A stretch of 64,000 bases of DNA from Campanula takesimana (GCA_026119855.1 JAOWBW010000270.1:1116001-1180000); one strand, 5' to 3'. Numbered from the stretch's first letter, positions 9,042 through 19,680 are shown. The notes: a model not told the origin generated them from the sequence alone. Numbers and translations: made by a program.

Positions 9042-9102
9042 CCTCGGCGGGTGTTTTTAACTTTCGTCGACGCGTTTTCCTTTGCAATCCACGTCGCCGA
9101 GG
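9042..9102 (+). promoter_or_regulatory. Stem flanking the 3' LTR boundary (element A)
   Basis: CCTCGGCG (9042-9049) is perfectly complementary to CGCCGAGG (9095-9102), which ends 5 bp before the LTR. The same 8-bp stem is kept at the same place in element G (56854-56861 with 56905-56912). The second arm overlaps the purine-rich GAGGGG that may serve as polypurine tract. Confidence 0.5.
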
Positions 9103-9484
9103 GGCTCTGTAGACACCCCGCCTTGGACCTCTCACCCCGATTGCACATTTGATCTTGTGTTTCTCCCCATTTTAAGTGTTTCTCGTTAGTTTATGTCACT
9201 TCCGTTAAGTTCCTGACTGACTTCGTTAAGTCCAGGGACTAAAGTGAATAATAAGGCTGACTTTCTAGTCCATTCTGTCAAAATCGCCTTCTCTGAGTCG
9301 CGCGCCTCCGACAGGAGGATCCAGACGTGCGCGCCTCCCGCCCCCAAATCAGGAAGCGCGCGCTTCTGGGCGTCGGTTACAGATTTCTGGCCAGGATTCT
9401 CTCCCTTGCTCAATTTACAGGATTTTGCCCGGGAAAGATTTCTTGGTGACTGAGTTTTGGCACCAAAAACATCTCTCTTTCACC

Positions 9485-9492
9485 TATAAAAA
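9485..9492 (+). promoter_or_regulatory. TATA box in LTR of element A
   Basis: TATAAAAA in an otherwise pyrimidine-rich stretch; it would drive the element transcript. G has the equivalent TATAAAAA in its LTRs. Confidence 0.6.
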
Positions 9493-9873
9493 CCCCCCCT
9501 TTACCTCCATTTTCAAGGACCTTTGGCTCTCAATCTTACATTCTCAATAAGACACTAAAATTTCACACTTACAAAGCATTTCCAAAGGATTTCTCCAAAG
9601 AATTCATCAAGAAATGTTTGAAGTCTCTTGAAGTCCAGGTAAAGTTATTTCTTTCCTCTTCTTAACTTCATCTCTTTTCTCTTTCTTTTTGTTTTATCAA
9701 AGTGCAATCACCCAAATCATTTTGGGACATGACCCTAATGATCACCTCATCTCATTGAGGTCGGTTAAAGAGTTATCTCCTACATTCCAAACTCTATTTT
9801 AAAACCCCTTTTTATGATTTAAAGAAGAAGAAGAAGAACGTTTATCATTCATGTAGATTTTGATCAAGCAAGA

Positions 9874-9919
9874 CCAACTTTAGTTGGGCGAGATGGGTGT
9901 TTCGGTACTTCCCATCTCG
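9874..9919 (+). ncRNA. Twin U5 hairpins of element A LTR
   Basis: Hairpin a: CCAACT (9874-9879) with AGTTGG (9882-9887). Hairpin b: CGAGATGGG (9889-9897) with CCCATCTCG (9911-9919), 13-nt loop. In G the equivalents are CCGGCT/AGCCGG and CGGAGTGGG/CCCACTCCG: five paired positions change with pairing kept. Confidence 0.6.
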
Positions 9920-10098
9920 TAACCTAACCCCCGAACCTCAAAACAAAGAATCTCTGTTTTCGTAATCAAACTTAGGCTATTATCAATAGGTTTTCTTATG
10001 TTCCTCAAAACATAGGTGGCGACTCTAAAAAACAAGTTAGACATCCTAGGGTAATTCACGCACTCTAGCCAAGCCATGGTTCCCCCGGGGTATCTACA

Positions 10099-10880
10099 GA
10101 TCTCGCAAGCTGTGTCAAAAGGCGACTTTACCATTTTATCCATAGATCAAATCTATGAGTGCGCCGACATGGCGACTTCATTACTTCACCCATAGACAAT
10201 AAATCTATGAACGCGCCGACATGGAGACTTCATTACTTCACCCATAGACAATAAATCTATGAGCGCGCCGACATGGCGACTTCATCAACTTAAGAGATCA
10301 TCATTCATGTCACCCGTTAGGGTGTGACCTCGCAAGCCGCGCCCGTCTATGAGCGTGCCGACATGGCGACTTCATTACTTCACCCATAGACAATAAATCT
10401 ATGAACGCGCTGACATGGCGACTTCATTACTTCACCCATAGACAATAAATCTATGAGCGCGCTGACATGGTAACTTCATAAACTTAAGAGATCATCATTC
10501 ATGTCAGCCGTTAGGGTGTGACCTCGCAAGCCGCGCCAGTGGGCGACTTCATTACTTTACCCATAGAAAATAAATCTATGAGCGCGCCAACATGGCGACT
10601 TTATCAACTTGAGAGATCATCATTCATGTCACCCGTTAGGGTGTGATCTCGCAAGCCGCACCCGTGGGCGACTTCATCAACTTGAGAGATCATCATTCAT
10701 GTCACCCGTTAGGGTGTGATCTCGCAAGCCGCGCCTGTGGGCGACTTCATTACTTCACCCATAGACAATAAATCTATGAGTGTGCTGACATGGCGACTTT
10801 ATCAACTTGAGAGATCATCATTCATGTCACCCGTTAGGGTGTGATCTCGCAAGCCGCGCCCGTGGGCGACTTCATTTTAT
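10099..10880 (-). repeat. 3' UTR tandem repeats of element B
   Basis: A long, compound unit repeats several times: ggcgacttcattacttcaccc, then the hairpin CATAGA-caataaa-TCTATG, gagcgcgccgacat, and cttaagagatcatcattcatgtca with gttagggtgtgatctcgcaagc. Element A sits inside it. Typical of Tat 3' UTRs. Confidence 0.8.
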
Positions 10881-11055
10881 CAGAAATAGATAGTAATAAT
10901 AGGTATATAAGTAAACATTATAACATGAGCATGGCAAGGTCATCAGTTTATGAGAAATAACTGTACATTTTCTCATTAGATATGCATCATAATACTTACA
11001 GTGGAGTTTTTTCAACAAAAGGAGATGAAACAAAAGGTGTCACTCAAAAATATTA
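10881..11055. other. Element B 3' UTR, unique part
   Basis: AT-rich, no ORF; lies between the repeats and the integrase stop codon. Confidence 0.5.
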
Positions 11056-12539
11056 CTAATAATAATACTTGAGGTGATCGGCATGCCACAGATTCTTTAT
11101 GATTGACCCATCTTTGTTCTTCAAGAGGTAAGTACCCTCCCTGATGACCTTGGCAATTTGAAAAGGACCCTCCCAGTTCAGATACAGCTTGGTGTATCCC
11201 ACCCTATGGCCCGTTGCTTCAATCTTTCTCAAGACGCAATCCCCTGCATTGAAGGATCTTTGGTTCACCCTCTTATCATGTTGGCTTTTCATTCTCTGTT
11301 TATAGTTTATCATTCGGAACCTAGCTTGGAGTCTCCTTTCTTCTAGTAAATCCAAATCCATCAAGTGGCTTTCCTCGTTTCCCAATTTGTCATAACAGGT
11401 GACACGTAAAGATTGTAGAGCCATTTCAATAGGCGTCATTGCCTCGGACCCATAAGTGAGGGCGGAAAGGTGTCTCGCCGGTGGACCCTTTGACCGTTGT
11501 TCGTAGATACCAAAGTGCTGTTGGGAGTTCCTCCACCCATTTTCCTCCTTTGTCGTCAAGGATCTTTTTGAGAGCTTTGATGACTTGTTTATTGGCCGCC
11601 TCGGCTTGGCCATTCGCCTGTGGTCTTGAAACCGATGACTTCCCATGCTTGACATTAAAGCGTGCACATTCAGCCCTGAATTTTGTTTAAAATTGGGACC
11701 CATGATCCGATATGATGATACGAGGGAGCCCATAACGACACCAAATATTCTCATGTATAAACATTGTCTTCAGCAATGGAATGCAAAGCCTTTGCCTCTA
11801 TCCGCTTGGTGAAGTAGTCCACGGCCACCACTGCATATTGTTGTCCGGTTTTTTATTTAGGAAAAGGACCAATCAAGTCAATACCCCACATGTCGAATGC
11901 CCAAGTTGCCACAATGGGAGTCTGGAATGTAAAGGACATCCTAGGAATATCGGCATGTCTCTGGCACATATTGCATTTTTTGACATAAACTTCTGCTTCT
12001 TGTTTCAAAGTAGGCCAGTTATAGCCGTGGAATAATACTTTTTTGGCGAGGGCTCTCGCCCCCGGATGACCACCACAAGCACCCTCGTGTATCACTTCCA
12101 AAATCTTCAAACTCAACTTAGGCCCTACGCATATCAATAGGGGTTTAAAAAGAGACCTTCTATACAAAATGCCATTCTGCATGGTGTAGCGGGGCGAGGT
12201 CTTCTTGATCATCTTTGCACGGACTTCGTCTTTGGGGAGCTCTTCTTTTTCTAGATAATCTTTCATCTCGTCTACCCAACCATCCGGTTCAATGTCAATG
12301 GTAATGATCCGAGGTCTATCTATGGCTGGTGAGTCCACGAACTCGACAACCACTTTCTTGGACATGTGATGGATCTTGTCACAGGCGGCTTTACTGAGGA
12401 AGTCGGCTCTTTTGTTTTCTGACCTGTTCACCTGCACCAATTCCCAGAATTCGAAGTCTTTCAAGAGAGTTCTCGCCAAGTCGCAGTATTTGACAAGGGT
12501 GGGGTTGATAACTCCATACATTCCCAACACTTGGTTAAC
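11056..12539 (-). pseudogene. Element B end of second RNase H and integrase, frameshifted
   Basis: The upstream part (to 11853) carries the end of the RNase H (VNRSENKRADFLSKAA) and then integrase: a zinc module (HEGACGGHPGARALAKK to CNMCQRH) and the first core Asp in WGIDLIGPFPK. The downstream ORF (11056-11754) holds the C-terminal part (SALTYGSEAMTPIEM, VLRKIEATG, WEGPFQI) but its first third is out of frame, so the second Asp and the Glu are not readable in one frame. No chromodomain. The first about 40 codons of the long ORF overlapping 12540-12653 are MITE sequence, not protein. Confidence 0.8.
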
Positions 12540-13028
12540 GGGCAAACTACCAAGATATGCAACGTAGTTTCCGATTTTTATCAAATAATGCAACCTACTA
12601 ACTAGTGGCAGATATATGAAACGTACTTTACTATCATATATCAAATAATGCAATGTACAATTTTTTTTCTAATGCCGTTAAAAATTCTAACAGAAGTATG
12701 ACTTTCGTTAAAAAAAAAACTAACAAAACGTTTCTTTAATAATCCAAAAAATGTAAACTTTTGTTAAAAAACTAACAAAACGTTTCTTTAACAATCCTTT
12801 CAATGGGACGGTGGTGGGTATCTCATCACTTTCTCATGTTTCCTTTTCATTTTGAGTTAGTTTCGTTAAATATATAGCTGAACTCGTTAGAAATTTAATG
12901 TGTTTTGAGTAGGTTGCATTATTTGATAAATGATAGTAAAGTACGTTTCATATATCTGTCACTAGTGAGTATGTTGCATTATTTGATAATAGAGGCTTAG
13001 TACGTTGCATCAAGCACTAATTATTCCC
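12540..13028. mobile_element. Non-autonomous Mutator-like MITE inserted in RNase H of element B
   Basis: 489 bp, starts GGG and ends CCC, with long imperfect terminal inverted repeats of about 115 bp (shared blocks atgcaacgta, atcaaataatgcaac, gatatatgaaacgtac). A perfect 9-bp duplication TTGGTTAAC flanks it (12531-12539, 13029-13037). The length of inverted repeat and duplication fit Mutator-like elements. The RNase H reading frame resumes exactly across the site. No ORF inside. Confidence 0.85.
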
Positions 13029-14628
13029 TTGGTTAACTATGATTTGTGAATCTAAATAAATGACCAAGTGAGCCACATGTATTTCCTTTGCCAGCACCAA
13101 ACCCGTTATCAACGCCTCATACTCAGCTTGATTATTGGATGTAGCAAACTTGAATCTAACCGCTTTCTCAAATATCCCCTCGGTCTCCCCCGATGACTTC
13201 AATACTAAACCTGCCCCATTGCTCTCCTTTGCTGCTGACCCGTCCACATAAAGAGTCCAACAATTTGGGGGACGCATCAGTTTCCCAGTTCCATCAGTGG
13301 AAGCTAAAGAAGTGGGAACTTGATTGACCGTCTTTATCCCGACTTCCTCATCCAACCGGTTGAAAGTCATTTCTACCATGAAATCAGCCAAGGCTTGTGC
13401 CTTGATTGCCCTTCTAGGCTCGTATTTAATATCGAACTCAGTCAACTCAATCGACCATTTGAGAAGTCTTCCTGACGAGTCGGGTTGTTGAAGTATCTTC
13501 CTCAATGGGGCATTTGTTAGGACCGTAATTGTATGCGCTGAGAAATACCCCCGTAACTTTCTTGTAGCTACCACCACAGCGTATGCCAACTTTTCGGCAA
13601 GTATCGGGTCTCGACGTCGTTTAATGCTTTTGACACATAATAAACCGGTTTCTGCGCAGCATCGAATTCTTTTACCAAAACTGCCGTCACGGCCATGTCA
13701 CTTGCTGCAAGGTATAAGACCAACTCGTCACCTAGATCTGGACTACACAATAAAGGGGGGGTTCCCAAGTATTCTTTCATTTGTACAAAGGCCACGTTAC
13801 ACTCCTCGCTCCATCTAAACCCCTTGCTGCCTTTTAGGATCTTGAAGAAGGGTAAGCACTTCTCCGTGGACCTAGAAATGAAACGTCCCAAAGCAATTAT
13901 TCTCCCATTCAAACGTTGGACCCCTTTTATCGACTGCGGTGGTGACATGTCCAAAAGGGCATGTATCTTCTCAGGATTGGCCTCGATCCCTCTTCTGTTG
14001 ACCATAAATCCCAAGAATTTTCCAGCCGGCACCCCAAACGTACACTTACTAGGATTGAGTTTCATCATATTCTTTCTTAAATTCAGGAATGTCTCCTCCA
14101 AATCCTTCACATGATCATCATCCTTTGACTTTATCACCATGTCATCTATATAGGCTTCTATGTTCCTCCCAAGTTGCGATCCGAAAACCAAATTCACCAT
14201 TCGTTGATACGTGGCCCCGGCATTTTTTAGGCCAAACGGCATCATTCTATAACAATAAGTCCCTCCGTCGACACGAAAATCAGTAAGCCACTTGTCTTCC
14301 TCCGCCATCCTAATTTGGTGGTATCCCGAATATGCGTCCATAAAGCTCAATATCTTATGCCCAGCTATGGAATCAACCAGTCTGTCAATTTGGGTAAAGG
14401 GTAGCAGTCTTTAGGACATGCCTTGTTCAAGTACTTGAAGTCGATACACATCCTCCACTTTTTATTGGCTTTGAGCACCATCACCACACACGTCAAGCAA
14501 GCTGGGTACATAATTTCCTCTATGATTCCGGCCTTCAAAAGCTTCTCGACTTCATCTTTTATAGCCTTCTCCTTATCCGGGGCGAGATATCTCGCTTTTT
14601 GTTGGATGGGTGTGAATTCAAAATTCAT
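13029..14628 (-). pseudogene. Element B reverse transcriptase, tether and second RNase H (5' part)
   Basis: Three overlapping frames: RT fingers (14365-14628, MCIDFKYLNKACPKDCYPLP), RT palm with YIDDM and MMPFGLKN plus tether (13568-14350, LVLYLAASDMAVTAVL, first Asp lost), then the second RNase H (13038-13589, LYVDGSAAKESNGAGLVL, NQAEYEALITGL). Frame breaks near 14355 and 13580. The RNase H is cut by the MITE at 13028. Confidence 0.82.
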
Positions 14629-14749
14629 GTTTCAACCGATGGATAACAACTTACTCAGGTATCCCACACATATCTTCAACTCGCCAAGCGAAAACATCCA
14701 TATTTTTCTTCAGGAACTCTATTAGAAGATTACGGTGCTCTGGGTCTAA

Positions 14750-15103
14750 CTATTTGCCTATCTTTACTTTTTGATCAGGAAAACCGGGATTGATTACCAC
14801 TTCCTGAATTTCTTCCAAAGCCTGTAACTCCGGTTCATCTCTCATTTGCAATGAACCAATGATAACCTCTTCCCTCTTCTTCTTGACGACCCCGATGGGA
14901 ACCCAGCTTTCGTTTTTATCTTCACATATTATCTCTTCATCCATGAGCTCGTCGTCAATCTCTCCTTCGATTTCTCCTACATGCAAGGGTTCAGTGATTC
15001 TCTTTCCCTTTCTTATCTCGACCTCCTCCTCGGGAACCCGCTTTTTACCACTCACTAAGCTTGTCCCAGCGACTTCAACATCTGCCATGTAAATGACTTC
15101 CAT
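14750..15103 (-). pseudogene. Element B linker segment between protease and RT
   Basis: 117 codons, very acidic (EIEGEIDDELMDEEIICEDK), no domain recognised. The position matches the variable pro-RT linker of Tat elements. The sequence between 14629 and 14749 has no supported ORF. Confidence 0.5.
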
Positions 15104-15247
15104 GTTGAATTTCTCAGTGGGTTCCTCGGTGGGTTGTCAAGATGTTAACACCAGAACACCTTACTAGCGTGGAGTTGGAGATACCCCCTGCCATCTTGTT
15201 TTTCTGCATCTCTATTCTCTTTTTAAGTACAGCAATCAGCTCGCTCT

Positions 15248-15571
15248 TTATGCATCCAATTCCACAGGGTATTTCACCCGTTGGTGGGGGACCGAGAGGA
15301 CCATTTCAAAACTGTTTAGGAACGGGATCCCCATTATGGCATTATAAGGAGAGACCAAATCAATCACCATAAATTCAATTGACCGTATTTCAACAAAATC
15401 CCCACTGCCTACTTCAGCCACCAAGGTGATTGTCCCCTTAACCCGAATCGTATGGTTAGTAAAACCTTCCAACACACCCCCATACGGGATTAAATGGGCA
15501 TCAGAGTACTTCATCCTTTTGAAAGCTTCATAATATAAGACATTGTGGCTGGTCCCCGAGTCCACTAGCAC
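15248..15571 (-). CDS. Element B aspartic protease segment
   Basis: Active-site motif MLVDSGTSHNVL at the start and a later PYNAIMGIPFLN (the flap-distal ILG-like motif) mark a retropepsin. Frame breaks separate it from gag (15572-15736 has no clean ORF) and from the linker. Confidence 0.8.
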   Translation of the reverse strand: MLVDSGTSHNVLYYEAFKRMKYSDAHLIPYGGVLEGFTNHTIRVKGTITLVAEVGSGDFVEIRSIEFMVIDLVSPYNAIMGIPFLNSFEMVLSVPHQRVKYPVELDA

Positions 15572-15736
15572 CCTTTACACCAAATTGGCCCCTGAGTTGA
15601 ACGAGATTACCACCGGCTGACTCGCCTGTCCAGCAGATATATCTAACTCTCTTTGATAAAAACTGATCACCCTTTCTTCGGCAGGTGGATATGCCGGTAT
15701 GTTGAAGTCATGACTCAAACTCATAATTTGGCGGTC

Positions 15737-16339
15737 CTATTGAGTTATGCTTGGAGTAGGATCACTAATGACATCCACCACATTGCGCTCTCCACCTTCG
15801 TTTACCTTGACACCCTCCCCAACCACGTATTCCTTGAACTCTCCTGCGTCAATCTTCATTTGTATCACCCGCCTCAAATTGTAACAAGAGTCAGTATCAT
15901 GGCCTGGAGTTTGGTGATATCCACAAAACTTGGCGGGGTCTTGGGGAGGGGCTCTGGCGAGATCAATAGGATAAGCCCGTGGGAGGGCGACGAGTTTGAG
16001 CAACTCGCTAGGTTTCAAGGTCAACTTATCAAATTTAATTTCCCTCCGCTCTCTGGTACCTCGGCCCTTCGGCCTTCTTGACTGATTGTCTGTCCTGCTA
16101 ACTCCTACTCCTTCTTCCTTAACAAATTCCACCCTTTCCTTAATGGGTTTCTTGATGACCAGTGCAGCCATGATCTCGCTATCATCTCCTCGAGAATAAC
16201 CCCTAGCTCGGGAAAACATCTCGCCCGACGTCAAAGGTATTCTCATACTCAACTCGGTTTTGAAGGGGCTCGGTGAGAGGCCAGCACTAAAAAGCATGAT
16301 ACATTCATCCTGACTAAGCTTCGAAATTCGATCAGCCAT
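15737..16339 (-). CDS. Element B gag, C-terminal part
   Basis: Capsid-tail sequence (KLSQDECIMLFSAGL) then basic linker and a nucleocapsid-like knuckle CGYHQTPGHDTDSC followed by NLRRVIQMKIDAGEFKEYV, the typical Tat arrangement. 16340-16758 holds decayed capsid sequence with frame breaks. Confidence 0.78.
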   Translation of the reverse strand: MADRISKLSQDECIMLFSAGLSPSPFKTELSMRIPLTSGEMFSRARGYSRGDDSEIMAALVIKKPIKERVEFVKEEGVGVSRTDNQSRRPKGRGTRERREIKFDKLTLKPSELLKLVALPRAYPIDLARAPPQDPAKFCGYHQTPGHDTDSCYNLRRVIQMKIDAGEFKEYVVGEGVKVNEGGERNVVDVISDPTPSITQ

Positions 16340-16758
16340 GGTCTTGAACCATTCTATGTAGCTTGTAAATGTCTCCTCGGTTCTTTGTCTAATACCACAT
16401 AACTCCTATTTTTGAATCGGGGCCGCTCCGGAAGCACTGAACCTGGCCAAGAACTTTTCTTTGAAGTCATCATAACCTTTGATAGACTCTGCCGGCTGTT
16501 GCAAGAACCATTCTAGAGCATGGAGGGACAAAGTACTGGCTAAGGCTTTTCACTGGTCGCCTCATCCCTCGTCATCAGGGACATCTTTACTTCAAAATTT
16601 CCCAAGTGGTTTCTAGCCCTAGTGTTCCCTGTGAACTTAGGGAGGGTTGGCATGCGGAATTTGGGATCCGGGTCGGCTTCTTGGATCCATCTAACAAAAG
16701 GGGTCAGGTACGAGTCTTTCTTCTCTTCATCCCCTTCTGGCTGACTTCTCCAAATCCG

Positions 16759-17538
16759 CTACCCTCCGTGCAATCTCATCCTTCCAAACATCATCACCTT
16801 TTTTTTATCATCTCGTTCTACTCTATCTTCGAAACCTTCCCAGTTCATCCTTCGTTGTGTCTTGGTTCTCCTAGACCGATGAGCTCTGTTCTGAGTTGAT
16901 TCTGTATCAAGCTCAGAATCATCATCGTACTCATAATAGTAGGAAGACCCATGGTCGTCATAGGAATGATGGTGCATCCTCCTATGCTTGCCCCTCCTGT
17001 CTTCGTCCAAGTATTTGCCTTCGTGTCTCCGACCTTCATTATCTCCACTCCCCTTTGGAACTCGCTCTTGGTGCTTCTCTACACCGCCCCGCGCTGTGTT
17101 CCCCTGAGGCATGTCTTGGGAAACTTCTTGACTCATATGTCGCTCCCCTTTATGTCTTGCTTTGCGAACCAAGTCTAGAGCTATATCCCCCGAGATAAGG
17201 GCTGGAGGTATGGCTATGGGCTCTTGACCTAACTCCACTAGCATGTTGTTGTTGGCGAGGACACATAGATACAACTCACTTTCCCTACGAAGTCGGGTAA
17301 CTTCCTTCTGGATACTTTCATCCGTCAACATGATCCGAACCCGTCCTCCTTCAGTTCTTTCATCATCTCTCTTTTCCTTGTCCCGCCTCGTGCTTGCTGT
17401 TTTGGAACACTCCATCTGGGCTGAGGAATGGGTCCGGGTAGGGTCTCTGACCGGAATGTTTTTCTCGCGGTCGGGGGCCGGAGTTTTGACCATCGGCGGT
17501 ACAGTTGTTCCACCGGGTGTTCCCTTAGAACCAGTCAT
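16759..17538 (-). CDS. Element B gag, N-terminal part
   Basis: 259 codons beginning 77 nt from the LTR edge, consistent with a short leader and the first ORF of the element. Charged and low-complexity: a coiled region (IQKEVTRLRRESELYLCVLA) near 80-100, then Arg/His/Tyr-rich stretches near 190-220. The role is inferred from position only. Confidence 0.6.
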   Translation of the reverse strand: MTGSKGTPGGTTVPPMVKTPAPDREKNIPVRDPTRTHSSAQMECSKTASTRRDKEKRDDERTEGGRVRIMLTDESIQKEVTRLRRESELYLCVLANNNMLVELGQEPIAIPPALISGDIALDLVRKARHKGERHMSQEVSQDMPQGNTARGGVEKHQERVPKGSGDNEGRRHEGKYLDEDRRGKHRRMHHHSYDDHGSSYYYEYDDDSELDTESTQNRAHRSRRTKTQRRMNWEGFEDRVERDDKKKVMMFGRMRLHGG

Positions 17539-17594
17539 AACTAGGATGGTTGCAATTTTTTCACAACCTTACACACAGAATGAGAAGGAGATAG

Positions 17595-17612
17595 GTCCCA
17601 GCAACGGAACCA
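17595..17612 (-). other. Candidate primer binding site, element B
   Basis: Minus strand TGGTTCCGTTGCTGGGAC, starting 2 nt inside the LTR edge. The matching tRNA was not identified with certainty. Confidence 0.45.
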
Positions 17613-17614
17613 AA

Positions 17615-18249
17615 TGATATTGCCGGAAAATAATCCCACCACGCTTCGGTTGTAGTCTAGCCTTTACGATTGGAGACTCCGCCTTTCCTCTCCTAAAGAT
17701 ACCTGAGAACAAAAAATACCGTGAGCTCAATGTCGGAAGGGTTTCCCGGCAATGAACCTCGGGCGTGAGAATTAGATATATCGTTGGTGAAGGAGAAAGG
17801 ATTTATCAGAGAGTATTAGGGAGAGAGAGAGAGAGCTTAACTTTTCCATGGACTATGATTCACCTTATATACCTACTTGCCTGTGACCTCACCCTCACAT
17901 GCCACCTGTCATCCTCCAGTTGGTCCTTTATGGTGTATTCCAAATCCCCATAATATCTTGAGTTTCCCCCTCTAATTTCCTAGTGGGTCGGCAGAGAGGA
18001 TGTCCGTGAAAGGCACGTCTTCTATTCGCCATTTAATGCATTAGTCGGATGGGAAACTCCCCAACGAAGTCGCTCTTGGGATCGCGTCACCTCGCCTAGA
18101 TGGCGACTTGCACAACCCTCTTTTGGCGACTTCGCGGACTGACAGGATGGTCAAACAGGGTCATATTCCTTACCAAGATATCCATTTGGTCGGGTCACGT
18201 CTTATACTGGGCTACTTTCGACCCATCCGTATTTTAGACCCAACTACAT
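17615..18249 (-). repeat. 5' LTR of element B
   Basis: Minus-strand LTR with TGAT...ATCA termini. The PBS-side edge (17615) is well placed by the primer site; the outer edge (about 18249) is inferred because the partner LTR is outside the window. A minus-strand TATATAAGG at 17863-17871 is a good TATA box. Confidence 0.6.
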
Positions 18250-18736
18250 CACATTCCGAATTTCCGACCCGAAAAATTTATTATGATTCCGACAACCAAA
18301 CTCAATGCATTATATATCAAAATTTCTAACATGTGATTTCCTAATAAGAAAACATTACACAAAAAATCACTCCAACGAAATTTTTGAAAATTACAGTGAG
18401 TTTTAAGACGGAGCAAGGCAGAGGTATCAAATTGCTCTGATACCAAATGTTGGAAATTAAACACAATAACATGCTCAAAACACAAAAAGAACATGCTCTG
18501 TAAATACAGCAGAAGGATTGATTGAGTTACCTCTAGCCATTGCACCGATCGGAATCGAACATCGGGACGGAACTCACGAACGAAGAAGAACTTGAAGTCT
18601 TCTAAACTCTTGCTCTCTCTTTTACTGATGGTGTGTATTTCTGAATGAGAATGAGTGAGTTTAGGGACCTCCAAGGACTGCAATTTATAGTCTCTTTCCA
18701 TCAAAAAGTAGTGGGTGATTTTCCCATGATCATAAA

Positions 18737-19477
18737 TAGTGGCGGAGCCAGGAATTGAAGGAAGGGGGGCAATTTTTTTTGGAGCAAAGGAATGATGAAC
18801 AGGGTTTCGGGGGCAGCGCCCCGTTTTTTTTTTTTTTGTTTTTTTTAGTGTTCTTTTGTATTAGTGCTTCCCAAAGATGAAAGTTACCCTTCAAGTGCGA
18901 CAATTCAATAACGAATATCAACCTCTTCAAGTGGGACGAAGGTAGTAAAGTACTTAGACAATTTACTCCAAGTAAAATTTGGGGATTATTGGACAAGATT
19001 GATGTTGCATTCCAAAAGTGGCTAGTAGAAGAAAAATTATTCACACAATAATGGTATAACAACCAAAAGTGTAGAATATAATGTTGGCCCATGTAAAGTA
19101 AAGCACCATCTTAGTTAGACACGAGTGAATGACTTTTTCTACCTGCAAAATACTCTCTCCGTCTCAAAATATTGTTCACTTTTTTTATTTTAGAGCGAAG
19201 GAACTTTGAACAATAATTTTAATTTGATATTTGTTATTGGTAGATTATTATTATTATGATAACTGAATTAAATTAAAATTATTGCTCAAAGTTCGAATTA
19301 ATCAAAAAAAATTAGGGAACAACATTTTGAGACAGAAGGAGTAAGCAAATTTAAAAGTAAAAGAAAAAGGGAAGTATACTTGCAAAGTGGTCATCATGGT
19401 CGTTAAAAAAAATTAAAAAAAAAACACTCAAAGGGGGGAAATTGCCCCCTGCTTGCCCCCATGTGGCTCCGCCATTG
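18737..19477. mobile_element. Non-autonomous hAT element (Tip100-like ends)
   Basis: Ends TAGTGGCGGAGCCA and TGGCTCCGCCATTG, imperfect inverted copies of CAGTGGCGGAGCCA. Flanked by 8-bp duplications with one mismatch, ATCATAAA (18729-18736) and ATCATGAA (19478-19485). 741 bp, no transposase recognised. Contains a Stowaway MITE. Confidence 0.75.
19153..19341. mobile_element. Stowaway-like MITE inside the hAT element
   Basis: 189 bp, ends CTCTCTCCGTCTCAAAATAT and ...ATTTTGAGACAGAAGGAG, with TA duplication on both sides (19151-19152, 19342-19343). AT-rich, long inverted repeat. Confidence 0.8.
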
Positions 19478-19680
19478 ATCATGAAGTGGGAAGAGTGGTG
19501 GGCGGTTATGGAGCAGTTGCCGGCGGTTACTCCTTCAAATTCATCTTGTATTTAATTGAATCATTATGAAAAAGAAGATAAAGTCTTAAATCTTGAAGAT
19601 TCGAAAATCCAAAGTTTAAAGCATCACAGGGTTAGTATTCCAAATTCATCTTGTATTTAATTGAATCATCATGAAGGGAT

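Larger units (their letters stand above)
1..10098 (+). mobile_element. Element A: Ty3/gypsy Tat-lineage retrotransposon, 5' part outside window
   Basis: Seen in order: gag-pro, RT, two RNase H domains, integrase, an antisense ORF, a tandem-repeat 3' UTR and a 3' LTR ending TG...CA. The second RNase H and the antisense ORF between integrase and 3' LTR are known marks of the plant Tat/Ogre group. There is no chromodomain. The 5' LTR and gag start lie left of the window. A sits in the repeat-rich 3' UTR of element B, because B repeat sequence starts directly after the LTR. The target duplication cannot be checked without the left flank; the right flank begins gatct. Confidence 0.88.
9108..10098 (+). 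repeat. 3' LTR of element A (991 bp)
   Basis: Starts TGTAGACACCCCGCC and ends GGGGTATCTACA, with short inverted termini TGTAGA...TCTACA. The same termini bound the LTRs of element G. It contains a TATA box, GC-rich GCGCGCC blocks (9299-9363), and two U5 hairpins. The paired 5' LTR is outside the window. Confidence 0.85.
10099..18249 (-). mobile_element. Element B: second Tat-lineage Ty3/gypsy retrotransposon
   Basis: On the minus strand, reading leftward from the LTR at 17615-18249: gag, protease, RT, tether, second RNase H, integrase, then a repeat-rich 3' UTR that element A interrupts. The domain order and the AEYEALITGL RNase H motif fit Tat, but the proteins differ clearly from A. The 3' LTR should lie left of A, outside the window. 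Several frameshifts make it a pseudo-element. Confidence 0.8.
18434..19680 (-). repeat. Copia LTR and primer site remnant (element H), interrupted by hAT element
   Basis: A minus-strand TGGTATCAGAGC (18434-18445) is the initiator-Met tRNA primer site. The LTR starts TGTTGGAAATTAAAC at 18448, runs to 18728 and resumes after the hAT insertion at 19478. Its outer end is not clear. The leader side is 18250-18433, without ORFs. Confidence 0.6.

Noticed and set aside
18730..19092. Minus ORF in the hAT element as transposase
   Set aside because: No transposase or hAT dimerisation motif; it runs through a low-complexity tract.
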